The translations under genes were made by a program, and so were the position numbers. A stretch of DNA of 64,000 nucleotides from Cyanodermella asteris. Taxonomy: Eukaryota; Ascomycota; Lecanoromycetes; Ostropales; Stictidaceae. The stretch covers positions 256,998 through 320,997 of the forward strand of contig UYJD01000005.1 in the NCBI GenBank assembly GCA_900618795.1, written 5' to 3'. Every line of letters starts with the position of its first letter. Within the stretch, counting starts at the first letter, position 1. Below, one piece after another: positions 21,773 to 32,027 of the stretch. The notes beneath the pieces are model-generated. The model worked only from the letters and a program-made list of their open reading frames with translations. It did no database searches and was not told the DNA's origin.

Positions 21773-24213
21773 TCAGTCGCTTAGATTACTCCTATCTCTC
21801 GCCAAGGCATCTTTCAGACGCTTTGCATTCTGTCTTTTGGAAGCCGCAGGATTCGTGTTTGATAAGCACGAGGCTCCTTTCCAGGTTTTATGGCACCACC
21901 AAGTACATTTTCCGCCAGTAAATGATGCACTGTCAGCAATGCAAGGGCATGGTTTCTTGCAACCTTTCAATGACCCACATTTACAACCCACAGCTGCCTT
22001 CATAGAGGCCTCGGCTGCATTGAATCTGAGCATGAATTCGTCTCGATCTTCCTCGCCGGCGTACTCTTTGAGATGGTCCCTGTGCGCGCTTTTGCTCCTC
22101 ACATCAGCGGCGATTGTGTCCCAAAGCTGGGGAAACTGGTAGGGCAAGGGCTCATTGGTGCAATCTGGGTGGCGGGCGAGAAACCTGACGTGCTCTGCCA
22201 GTTCCGGCAAACACAGTTTATCGACGAACCCTCCGCCTACCATCAAACAATCAGTCAGAGTTATTGGAGCATGAATAAGCCGAACACCTGGAGGCATCAG
22301 AAGCAAGTCTCCCTCAAAGAGAGCAATTATTCGAAAGGTTCCTTGACCGTCTTGTGTTAGCGATACCATTTTCTGTGTGTCACCCATAATGCACTTACCA
22401 TGCGGCGCCCAGCCTGCACCTTGTGCTGTAAAGTCCTTCAAAGCATCTTCTGATGAAGTGCCGACGTAGATTGGCCAAAGTTTGAGTCCGTGAAGATTCG
22501 CCACCCATGTACCGCCAAGAATGTCCATGTGTGAGCCACTTCTGGCGCCAGCCTCGCTGAAAAGGGTGAACTCTTTGCAGGACTGCATGTCCACAAATGG
22601 GCAGCGTTCAGACTTGTTGTCAAAACTCTTCTTACCTATAGTCAGCAGGTCTTGCATTCGACTCGACGCCTCGTCAGCAACCTGAAACCGCGGGTTCGTT
22701 GCAATGAAGCTCGGCGAAGTCACCAAGTCAAGCTTACTGATACTGAGGTAGTTGAGCGGAGCATTGTTGGCAGATAAGCCACTCCAGGCAAGCTGGCACA
22801 AATCGCGCGCACCAATTTCGCTAGTTGAAGGAGCTTGGCCAGAATTTCGGAGAGTATTCTGATGACTCTTTCGCACTCGATTCACGAAACTCTGGATAGG
22901 CATATCTTGCAGGCCGGGTTCATTGTCCTTGGCGTTGAGATCTTGTACCTCAACGATCCCGCCCGGGAGACGGTGGCTGATTGCGTTTGTGAACTGGTCC
23001 AGTATGTCTCTCTGAGTCGAGTAGTATCTTGGTACCACGACGGGGGTCTTCAATCGTTTACCCGTCCGGAACTCGAGCTCGAGCTCGTCCGGAGTCGCGT
23101 AGCGAACATGACACTGAGCTAACTCAGCGTCTCCCACCAAGCCGTGCACTGCATCTTGGGTGCCTGTATCAGCAAGCTGGTCAAGCCACTCTTCGGGGGT
23201 TTGCCCAAGCATTTCCATGGCATCAAGAAGATGTGACGTCCACAAAGTAGGCTGCTGTGCTTGCGAACATGCAGGTTTGTCGCTCTGGTCCCTAAGTATC
23301 CGGTCAATGCGTGTGAAGACCTGGATCAAGATTGGGTTCAGCTTGCGCCGGATATGCTCATTCCATGATCTGGATTGATCGTCAAAGTTCTCTGGAGCAT
23401 CATCTCCATTTTCATGTTCGAAAACAGTGCTCTGCTGGAAAGTTCCAGTCAAAGCCTGAGGTTCGACGTCTCGGTCATCTGATGGGTCTGAAACTTCTTG
23501 CCGAAAGTCTTGTTCATGTATTTGACGTTCGAGGGCTGTTCGTTTTCGCGGACCGGAAGAACAACTTTGGCTTCGGCTTTGACAGGCGTAGCCTCTGACA
23601 GGGTCTGATCTCGACTCTGGCTCGTCGATGGCTTCGCCTTCTCGCATGTCACGTCTTACATTTGTCGATACTTGGTCGCGAAGCTCCAAACCGCTCAGAC
23701 GCTTCCACGCGAAGATTGCTCTCCCTATGACGCGATAATCATCGCGAGAAAAGCCATAATACCTGAGTCACGAAGTGTTAGCCTGAATGGTATTGGTTAG
23801 GAGCAAAGGACCGACTTGGCTTGCAGCATGCGACTCAAGTCAGTCAAAGTAACCAATGAGCAGCAATTTGTTCTGAATTCCCACCAGACCACATCTGCAA
23901 CAGACTCGACATATAACACAGCTTTTTTGTCGCGATACCATTGTTGGTCGGTGCTCATGCAAGCTTTCCCAGCCGTAATGGCGTCCCTCCATTCCTTCGT
24001 CTTGACTTTGAAACGTGTGTAGTCGCGAACAGGGTCCACACCCCACGGCACCGGGAATAACCTGCCTACAGGCTTTTGGTAGTGTTTGCTATTCTTCTCG
24101 CTTGCTGTCAACGCAGGCACACTCTCTCGGATTTGAACAGGACAACACTGCGGGACTAATCTCAGCTCAGCCTCGGTTCGCATGCTGTCTCGAAGCCCGC
24201 AAACTCGGCACAT
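21773..24213 (-). CDS. JmjC-like protein with C-terminal cysteine-rich domain
   Basis: Three exons: 23816-24213, 22399-23762 and 21773-22350. The first intron (53 nt, GTCGGT donor, GGCTAACAC branch, CTCAG acceptor) and the second (48 nt, GTAAGT donor, GCTAACAC, CAAG acceptor) both keep phase, giving about 779 residues. Residues 480-640 resemble a fungal JmjC/cupin core. GSHMDILGGTWVANLHGLK near 540 carries an HxD pair, and LLLMPPGVRLIHAPIT near 600 carries the distal His, with two extra residues compared with the usual MPPGTPH form. A C-terminal block (about 715-760) has ten cysteines including CKC, CPC and a WWC, like a CXC-type zinc domain. The N-terminus begins MCRVCG and carries a second Cys pair further on. 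A role as an Fe(II)/2-oxoglutarate hydroxylase or histone demethylase is inferred only. The 48-nt intron has no stop and would still be translatable if retained. Confidence 0.72.
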
Positions 24214-24967
24214 TGTGGCGCTGGCTTGGTCAGATCGGGTGCAGGGGAAGTTATGTTCTGGTCAGCTGATGCCTTTGCGAGGATGATACCGACAATCATG
24301 GCGCCGAGGGAGCCCGACAAACGACGGCTACAAAACTCGGGAGTGTCAATTTATCATGCCAAGCTGTGCCTCCGCGACCGTCGTCCCGAGTGTCGATCTG
24401 TATTGAGGGTCTCTGGTTTACATCTCATATGGCTTCAGGATGCAGGAGTGTGATCAATGTGGCTGCACACCATAAGCCATAACGGGGCGAAGATGTGGTG
24501 ATCTATGCGGCCATCTGAGCGGCCTTCATATGCATGTGCCAGCTGGTAATTTATTGAGCGGGCGGAATGAAGACAGTATTGTTACCGTCTGTCCGATGCC
24601 CGATACAGCGGAGGCCTGGTCGTTGGAAAGAATGTACTGACACGGCGATGTGCGGACAGCTTACATGAGCTGATGAGCTGGGACCAATGATACTCGAGTA
24701 GAATTGCTCCACTCCAGCTCCACATCGACATGCATGCAGGAGCGCAAGCAAAGCCGGAAGATGCGAGTGGTTGATGTTGCGATCGAGACGGCGAGGAGAG
24801 TGAGGGTGTGCAATGTTAAAACGTAAGCGCCGGCGCTAGGTCGCGAAGGCGGCTGCAGATACGAGCGCGGCACGGCCAGCGGTCAGCTTAACCGAACTCC
24901 CACCTGTCACGGACATAGGAGGGGACCGTCAGTCTGGGACTCACGGGGACCAATGAATCAGGGATCC

Positions 24968-25579
24968 NNNNNNNNNNNNNNNNNNNNNNNNNNNNNNNNN
25001 NNNNNNNNNNNNNNNNNNNNNNNNNNNNNNNNNNNNNNNNNNNNNNNNNNNNNNNNNNNNNNNNNNNNNNNNNNNNNNNNNNNNNNNNNNNNNNNNNNNN
25101 NNNNNNNNNNNNNNNNNNNNNNNNNNNNNNNNNNNNNNNNNNNNNNNNNNNNNNNNNNNNNNNNNNNNNNNNNNNNNNNNNNNNNNNNNNNNNNNNNNNN
25201 NNNNNNNNNNNNNNNNNNNNNNNNNNNNNNNNNNNNNNNNNNNNNNNNNNNNNNNNNNNNNNNNNNNNNNNNNNNNNNNNNNNNNNNNNNNNNNNNNNNN
25301 NNNNNNNNNNNNNNNNNNNNNNNNNNNNNNNNNNNNNNNNNNNNNNNNNNNNNNNNNNNNNNNNNNNNNNNNNNNNNNNNNNNNNNNNNNNNNNNNNNNN
25401 NNNNNNNNNNNNNNNNNNNNNNNNNNNNNNNNNNNNNNNNNNNNNNNNNNNNNNNNNNNNNNNNNNNNNNNNNNNNNNNNNNNNNNNNNNNNNNNNNNNN
25501 NNNNNNNNNNNNNNNNNNNNNNNNNNNNNNNNNNNNNNNNNNNNNNNNNNNNNNNNNNNNNNNNNNNNNNNNNNNNNNN
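24968..25579. other. Assembly gap (612 unknown bases)
   Basis: A run of N. Any frame drawn through it is meaningless. The right edge starts in short direct and inverted repeats, so the gap may hide a longer repeat array. Confidence 1.
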
Positions 25580-25619
25580 GTTCAACCTGTTCAGACAGGT
25601 TGACAGGTTGGACAGGTTA
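25580..25619. repeat. ACAGGTTG short repeats at the gap edge
   Basis: AACCTGT, a TCAG loop and ACAGGTT form a 7-bp-stem hairpin at 25584-25601. Two more copies of GACAGGTT follow directly at 25602-25609 and 25611-25618. The array is probably truncated by the gap. Confidence 0.75.
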
Positions 25620-25655
25620 CCCAACTCACCACCCAAGTCCAACAAGTATATAGTC

Positions 25656-25694
25656 GTGCGACTTCGTCGCACCCAGATAGGAGCCCTTAGGCTC
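25656..25694. repeat. Two adjacent hairpins
   Basis: GTGCGAC-TTC-GTCGCAC (25656-25672, 7-bp stem, 3-base loop) is followed eight bases later by GAGCC-CTTA-GGCTC (25681-25694). Both stems are perfect. Such small hairpins can mark the end of a mobile element or a transcript terminator. Confidence 0.7.
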
Positions 25695-26455
25695 AACTTA
25701 ACAGTATGAATGCTACTTCATTGATCGTAACCTCGCACACTCAGTTTGCACACCCCGTGAAAGCCCCAGACCTACGAGCATTACCTTCAGACTTGACGCC
25801 GTCCTTCATTGGACGTCTACACCGTCAACCAACCTGTGCCTGCATCACATGTGTCGTGAATGTCAGCATCTACGTCGCAGCAAACGAGCTGCAAGTGGGA
25901 TCTCTTAAAGCGCACCGAGTGGGTAGTGAACCGCTATGCATCCACCGGAAGCCACCTACGCCTCAAAGCACAACTGCTAACATAAGAAGTCGCGAATCTC
26001 GTACAGACGATACTGAGGTTGGATATGTATTATTTCTGTCCTGGGAGCCAACATCGACCAGAGGTCATTTGCCTCTGCCTCCAGAGGTACTTTGTAAGGC
26101 ACAGTGTGCTGACGGTGAAATCACTTGCTACTCTAAATGGCACCTGCGCATCGAAGGACCGAAGCATTGACTCACAGGATGTTTCTCTTATATCATGTAG
26201 CGTAAAAATTCTAGCTACTGTATACCTTGCCCTGCTATGCGAACATCCCCGCCAACGCCGTGCGAACTATGCCATAGCGACCATGCTGAACCACAAGACA
26301 GAAACAATGCTGAAAGCAAGCACCCAAGCCAAGCACGAGATGTGCCTCATGCATGACATCTGCAACACACGAAAGTCTTTTGTGTATACTCTTGACAGAG
26401 ATCTGCCAGGGTGTCTGTTGTGGGACCTTCGTGCGATATCCGCATTGCTGAGGTC

Positions 26456-27942
26456 CTACATCATTGACAGCGGCGAGGAGTTGGCGTAAGCCATCGGCTT
26501 GATGTCTGGATGCGGCACGGCATCGAATTGCTTGAATTCGAGCTTGAGTTCGGGGCCAATATTGATATAAGCTCCTTTGTTTGAGGTGCTGTCGCAATAG
26601 TTTGGCGCCGAGAAGACTGTGATGCAGCGTCCATCATGTTCCACCTCGTAGCCGTCCATCCTGACCTCGTGACTTCGAATGATAGCCTCAAGTCCATTGG
26701 CTTCGCAGAATCTCTTCGTGACATCTGGACCAAATTGTAAACCAACGCCTCGCTTGCTGGGGCCTCGCCCTGGCTGTTTTTGGGGATCAGTCCACAGCAT
26801 CTCCATCATCAGGCCAGCTTGACCGGGTTGTCTTTGGTTATGGCGGTTCAGTTTTCGAACGTCGTCAAGAGTGATCTTATCCTCCGAGAAGAGACCGCCG
26901 TGAAGAACGAAATATTTCTTGCCGATCAAAGTGGCAAGAGGCAGAGCCGAAAAGCTTTCGGAAAACAGCTTGAAGACGCGATCGTTGTATTTGGCCTTGC
27001 ACTCTCCTTCGAAGCCGTAGACCTTGTTCATGTCATCGGTCTCGTGGTTGCCTCTGTTCAAGAACATTCCGTTTGGTCTTAGCCACTTGTAAGCGTACAG
27101 CAGCAACGCGATCTCTGTGGACCACGAGCCTCTGTCGACAAAGTCGCCGTTAAAGAGATAAGCATGTTTATCCGTTGGGTAACCATTCAACTTGAAGATC
27201 TCCAACAGATCAAAGAACTGACCATGAGTGTCGCCGCAAACTGTCAGCTGTTTGCCGTCCTCGACTCCCGTCTCCACCATGGTAGGCTCGTTATATACCA
27301 GGTCATTGACGGCCTTCAGAATCTGGTAGACATACTTTCTGTGAAGTTTCTTGCCATTCTTGAACCTTTCAATCATGTCATCAATGAATTCCTGCGTCAT
27401 TTCGTCACCAAGCTCGGCTCCGTCGTAGTTTGCGTCGACGGCTATCGATTCAATGTCAAGATCAAGGAAGGCTGATGGAGCGTCTTCGACTGCAATTGCG
27501 TGAGCAAATTCGAGAGCGCGGACAAGCTTCTGAGTCTCGGCATGCTTTGCCTTGATGTCAGGGTTCTTGGGTTCCTTTTGAGCGCACGTCTTGAGGTCTT
27601 TCAAGGCCTCCTTCGCCTTGGCAATGGCCAGGTTAGCCGTAGCTCGTCTATAATAAGCTTTGACATAGTCGGGATTCAACTCGACAGCTTTGGTGGCGTC
27701 TGCTATGGCGTATCCGTAGGCCTCGAGTTTGATGTGTGCCTGACACGGAGCGTTAGCAAGCAGCCAAGAGTCGGGCGGCGGGACGCAATTACCTGAGCAC
27801 GGTTGCAATAGAAAGTTGAGTCCTTGTCAAAAGCCTCTATAGCCTTGGTGTAATATTCAATAGCACCTGGCCAGTCATGACTTTTGATTGCCGCATTGCC
27901 CTTGAGCTTGAGGTCAAGGGCGTCCTGGGGAACAGCGCTCAT
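26456..27942 (-). CDS. PPT1: Serine/threonine protein phosphatase 5 (TPR-containing)
   Basis: PP5-type phosphatase whose N-terminal TPR domain docks on Hsp90 and regulates chaperone clients in cytosol and nucleus. Two exons (27793-27942 and 26456-27739) with a 53-nt intron (GTAATT donor, GCTAACG branch, TGTCAG acceptor) give 477 residues. Three TPR repeats cover about residues 7-110 (LKGNAAIKSHDWPGAIEYY, YCNRAQAHIKLE, ADATKAVELNPDYVKAYYR). The metallophosphatase signatures are intact: GDTHGQFFD near 220, GDFVDRG near 250, RGNHE near 283, and HGGLF and SAPNYCD further on. The C-terminal helix includes the PP5-typical KPMAYAN. Length and domain order match the family. It is divergent from SPT4. 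Confidence 0.96.
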
Positions 27943-28555
27943 GGTGGTGTAAATTTGCCTGATGCAGGTGTGCAGCGAGGATGCAAAGGTCAGTCAATAT
28001 TCGATAGACGCAGCATGGGTTACAGGCTCGCGGATCGGAGGGTGACTGCAGGCCAAGAGCAGATTGGAAGCAGGGCGGGAAAAAAAGCACGTGAGGAGTC
28101 TAGAGTGGGAATTTCGAGGGCGCGAAGTTGAAGCATCGCAGGCCGCAATGACGAAGATCTGCACTGCCAAAGTCGCCCAGACGTCTCTGCACTGGCTGCC
28201 TCCTCAACTGCCAGCTGGCCTCGGACGCAAAGCGTTAGCAACTGTATAGGCCTGCGCAGGCGAAATTGTACAGACCTTGACGAGGAGTCGCATACACAGC
28301 GCGCCGGGCAAGCTGGCTGTGAAGTTCTTGGTGACTTGTTGAGTCAATCAGCGCGCCGGCAACGCGGGTGTCCATGCCCGCGCTAAGCCCGAAGCAGCGG
28401 CCGACCAGACCTGTCACTTCGAGTTCGAGAGTTCGACATTGTCTCTGCTTGTCGCCTACTTGAACGATAGTACCTACCTTTCCTTGCACTCATCAACTCT
28501 CCTCTTCCATCTCCGACTCCAGGCTCACACCGACTGACCACACTCAGCCGACATC
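27943..28555. promoter_or_regulatory. Divergent promoter PPT1 / SPT4
   Basis: 613 bp between two start codons pointing apart. The right-hand 100 bp before SPT4 is C/T-rich. No specific binding site is recognised. Confidence 0.5.
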
Positions 28556-28983
28556 ATGCCTAGTTCGAACTACGTCGCCCCTTCACAGGCTCGCCATCTG
28601 CGTGCCTGCATGATCTGCTCCTTTGTCTCTACCCAAAGTCGCTTCATTCAGGTTCGTCGAAATCCGAGACCAGACGATGAGGCATGTTACTGACAATATT
28701 CCAGGAAGGATGCCCTAACTGCGACCACATCATATCCTACAAAGGCGAGCCCCAGACTGTCACCGACTGCACATCCCAGGTCTTCGAAGGCCTCTGTCAT
28801 ATTGCCGATCCCTCTATAAGCTGGGTAGCTCGCTGGCAGCGCCTCGACAAGTTCGTCCCTGGAATGTACGCTGTCAAGGTCGTTGGTATTTTACCCGAGG
28901 AGGCTGTCGATGCGCTTGCTTCTGCTGGTCTTCCGTATATTCCGCGAGATGGAAGAGAGCCTGAGGACGTGGAGGGGAGATGA
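28556..28983 (+). CDS. SPT4: Transcription elongation factor SPT4
   Basis: Small zinc-binding partner of Spt5 (DSIF complex) that keeps RNA polymerase II processive in the nucleus. Exons 28556-28651 and 28705-28983 flank a 53-nt intron (GTTCGT donor, TTACTGAC branch, TTCCAG acceptor), giving 124 residues, the usual size. The four zinc ligands are visible as CMIC (residues 18-21) and CPNC (35-38). They come from different exons, which supports the splice. The Spt5-contacting part is recognisable ([31 protein letters not shown]). The tail is short and acidic. It shares its upstream region with PPT1. Confidence 0.96.
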
Positions 28984-30139
28984 GCTGCGCAGATAATGAT
29001 ACAGAAGTGACGACCAGAGCTCCGACCCTATGGGCCACAACATGAGTTGATTCTTATTGGCGACGGCGTTGGGCAAGTTGGGTTTAGGCCGCCATGCTAT
29101 GCTTCCTCAGCAACAGTCCTTGCCAATTCTGTGGACAGCCATACCAGCCTTAGTCGGTAAAACGCCCTCCTGAAGGAACGGCCACAAGTCGATCCGCTCA
29201 TTCAAACCGCCCGAGAAACCCAGAACTATCCGTTAGCTTGTTAGGACATGCGGGGGTGTTCACCTCGACGTCCGTACGGCCAATAGCTCGTCTACAGAGC
29301 TACAATATTCTTGTCATGATACCGAAAGACTGGAAAGCAAGATCCGAACGTTTGTACCTCCTTCAAGCTATCTTGCAGCGGATACTACTTCGGATTGAAT
29401 GCCCATCTTAGCGGAAGGTGCAGACTGGATTATCGCCCAAACTCTTGGGTTTCATGGGCTCGGCACCTGTGCTGTGTAGGCGAACGAAAGTATGTACATG
29501 GATATCTATTTCAGAACTCACCTCAGTTTCCGAGACGTGAGGTTCGGCGCATGGATTGGCTTGCGCACAGGACGACACTCTACCTTCCGCCTTATGTCCA
29601 GTCTTGCAGAACTGGTCCGATTTTTCCGTAACACAAGCAAGGTTCCGGTTGTGAAAAAGTGTTCAAAATTGGTCCGAGCCATAGTCACATTTTTTGATAG
29701 CGTTATGCCTGAACTCCCTGTGTCAATTTACGGGATAGCCTCATTCCGTGACTTCCACTTCAGGACCGTAGTACTACTTCCAACCCCAAATTATGTAGGA
29801 GACAAGCCCTAACAGACCGGTACCAGAGAACATAACAATAGCGTAGTTCATGCTAGCGGCTTGCTGGTGTTGCTGGCGGACAGACGCTGAACAAAAGGAG
29901 CTGAACCATGTACGCGCACGCAAACATATTTACCGCGATCCCGAACCAGCCGCGCATGCAGACCGGTCGCTAGATGGGGTGACCCTCAGCCTCGGTAGGA
30001 TCCCGAACCAAACTACCTACCTGCTTGGATCAGATTACAGTATTACTTTGTTCATTTTTCTAGTCATGACCTGTGCGGCTGCTTGATCATTATCTTCTAT
30101 TATAAATGCGGGGTGCTCTTTACAAGAGACCCTCGCGCC
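28984..30139. other. Intergenic, nothing recognised
   Basis: About 1.15 kb upstream of CAB2. Short frames only, with no repeats of note. Confidence 0.5.
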
Positions 30140-31153
30140 ATGTCAGCCATGGAGGCACAGCCAGAGGACGAAAGCTTTTTCACTGAGAACCCTCCATCTT
30201 CAAGCTGCCATGAGCAGAGCCACCCGATTGGTTCGTTCCTCGAAGTACATGCGAATAAAGATGGTCAGCGGAGACCCATTGTTGTGGTTACGTCCGGTGG
30301 CACGACAGTCAACCTCGAGAAGAACACTGTGAGATTCATCGACAATTTTTCGGTAGGAACACGAGGTGCAACCTCTGTCGAGGAGTTCCTCAAGCATGGC
30401 TATGCTGTCATCTTTCTCTACAGACGGGGCTCGATGATGCCTTTTGCACGCCAACTGATTCATGCTGCCTCCGGACTTTTCGATCTGATGACAGTGGATG
30501 AAGCAGGCAGAGCCGTTATTGATCAAAGTCGAGACGTGTCCAAGATCAACCAAGCCGTTTCGGACTATCGCAGATACGCAGCTGCTCAGCAATTACTGCA
30601 GGTCCCATACACTACTGTGATAGACTATCTCTGGCTACTGCGTCTGCTAGCTCAAAAGCTACAGCCATTCGGAGCCCGAACCATGTTCTACCTGGCTGCG
30701 GCCGTCTCAGACTTCTACATACCAGGTTTCAAAATGGCCCAGCATAAAATTCAGTCCTCTCAAGCCGAACATGCATCTGCACCAACAGGGGCGCTGCCGT
30801 CATCGGGAACTGTCGTCCAAGATGGCAAACTGACACTCATACTGGAGCCGGTACCAAAGTTCCTGGCAAAGCTGATCACAGATTGGGCACCAGCCGCACT
30901 GATTGTCTCCTTCAAGTTGGAAACAGATCCCGAGATCTTGATTCGCAAGGCTAAAGGCGCTCTGGAAAAGTACCATCACCGCGTGGTGATTGGCAACTTG
31001 CTTGAGACCAGAGCTAAGGAGGTCGTTTTGGTGCGTGGAGATGAGGAGCCGAGGTGGGTCCGGAAAACAGACACCGATGACTCGATCGAGTCTGTCTTTG
31101 TTCCCGAGATTGTGCAGCTACAGAAAGAGATCATGACCACCGCAGGACGCTGA
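30140..31153 (+). CDS. CAB2: Phosphopantothenoylcysteine synthetase
   Basis: Second committed step of coenzyme A synthesis: joins 4'-phosphopantothenate and cysteine using a nucleotide triphosphate. In fungi it is a separate protein rather than the bacterial CoaBC fusion. Single exon, 337 residues from the ATG at 30140. The open frame extends 19 codons upstream but without a better start. Conserved landmarks are [22 protein letters not shown] near 52, the [12 protein letters not shown] turn, [12 protein letters not shown] near 195, [16 protein letters not shown] near 235, [10 protein letters not shown] near 255 and [10 protein letters not shown] near 285. A Ser/Ala-rich insertion sits between residues 208 and 230. 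It converges on the molybdopterin synthase gene with only 57 bp between stops. Confidence 0.94.
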   Translation: MSAMEAQPEDESFFTENPPSSSCHEQSHPIGSFLEVHANKDGQRRPIVVVTSGGTTVNLEKNTVRFIDNFSVGTRGATSVEEFLKHGYAVIFLYRRGSMMPFARQLIHAASGLFDLMTVDEAGRAVIDQSRDVSKINQAVSDYRRYAAAQQLLQVPYTTVIDYLWLLRLLAQKLQPFGARTMFYLAAAVSDFYIPGFKMAQHKIQSSQAEHASAPTGALPSSGTVVQDGKLTLILEPVPKFLAKLITDWAPAALIVSFKLETDPEILIRKAKGALEKYHHRVVIGNLLETRAKEVVLVRGDEEPRWVRKTDTDDSIESVFVPEIVQLQKEIMTTAGR

Positions 31154-31210
31154 AGCTGAGGTCAGCGTCTCCAAGCTTTCAGAGAGAGCCGATGTCGGTG
31201 GATCTTGGTG

Positions 31211-31723
31211 TCAATCAATCCTCGTGCCCATCTTGCCATCTCGATTGGCTTTATACATGCCCTCGCCTTCATCGCCTTCCAACTTCTCAAGCTTCCAAAT
31301 TTCGACACGGTCCTTGCATAGCTCGAGTGCTTCTTCCCCAGCCCTCCAGCCTTCTGATCGGTGCGCCGTGCTCACAGCAATAACGATGCTCTCCTCCTCA
31401 ATCGCAACCGGGCCAAGCCTATGCTGGATACATATGCCAAACAATTCGTACTTTGTGCGAAGCTCACGTGCGATCGCCTGAAGGGTGCGCATTGCACGCG
31501 GGACATACGATGAATATGATAAAGATTTTACCTGTTTACCGCCAAACGTGTCCCGAGTAGTACCCACGAAAACAACGGTAGCTCCTGCGGAAGGCGAACG
31601 CACCTTGGCGATGGCGAGGGCAGTATTGAGAGGCGCTTCCGTTATCAAAAGAAAAGTGCGATCCTCTGTGAGCGTAGATATAGCAGACGCATGGTCCGAG
31701 GCAAATTTCTCAGCACTCGCCAT
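31211..31723 (-). CDS. cnxH: Molybdopterin synthase catalytic (large) subunit, MoaE/MOCS2B type
   Basis: Converts precursor Z (cPMP) to molybdopterin together with the small MoaD-like subunit, supplying cofactor to nitrate reductase and other molybdoenzymes in the cytosol. Single exon of 170 residues starting at the ATG at 31723. The frame is open upstream but that part is unlike the family. MoaE landmarks are GATVVFVGTTRDTFGGKQV near 52, LSYSSYVPRAMRTLQAIA near 72, QHRLGPVAIEEESIVIAVS near 105, HRSEGWRAGEEALELCKDRV near 126 and IWKLEKLEG, the lysine-bearing active-site strand. The small partner subunit is not in this window. It is convergent with CAB2 and divergent from the RBM5-like gene. 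Confidence 0.92.
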   Translation of the reverse strand: MASAEKFASDHASAISTLTEDRTFLLITEAPLNTALAIAKVRSPSAGATVVFVGTTRDTFGGKQVKSLSYSSYVPRAMRTLQAIARELRTKYELFGICIQHRLGPVAIEEESIVIAVSTAHRSEGWRAGEEALELCKDRVEIWKLEKLEGDEGEGMYKANRDGKMGTRID

Positions 31724-32027
31724 CGTGTGTGTCGTAGCCGTGTCCTCGAAGAATATCTTCAAGCTCAACTCCCACGGAGGATACAGGAGACAAGAACAGA
31801 CTGTGGTGAAGAGGTGCCAGATACGCCAAAGATACTGAGTTGGAGTTGGCCTGCCGCGGTGATTGTTGCGTATGCGGCAAAGTTTGGTAGCGCACGTGGT
31901 TGATGATCCTCGCGCAATCGGCGAACTTCCTAACATTCCTTTGCATCAACCTCTGAAACACCTTGATCTTCATGCGCCTGCCGCCTCCTGGTCTTTGTTG
32001 ACTAATATTCGACCAGCTATTTTGACG
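31724..32027. promoter_or_regulatory. Divergent promoter, molybdopterin synthase / RBM5-like
   Basis: 304 bp between the two start codons. No distinct motif is recognised. Confidence 0.45.

Larger units (their letters stand above)
24214..26455. other. Gene-free stretch around an assembly gap
   Basis: No gene is supported on either side of the unknown bases at 24968-25579. The right side begins with ACAGGTTG-type repeats and two short hairpins, listed separately. The part from 25700 to 26455 shows only short non-domain frames downstream of PPT1. Confidence 0.5.

Noticed and set aside
24941-25696. Long frames on both strands across the unknown bases
   Set aside because: They are an artefact of translating N and carry no information.
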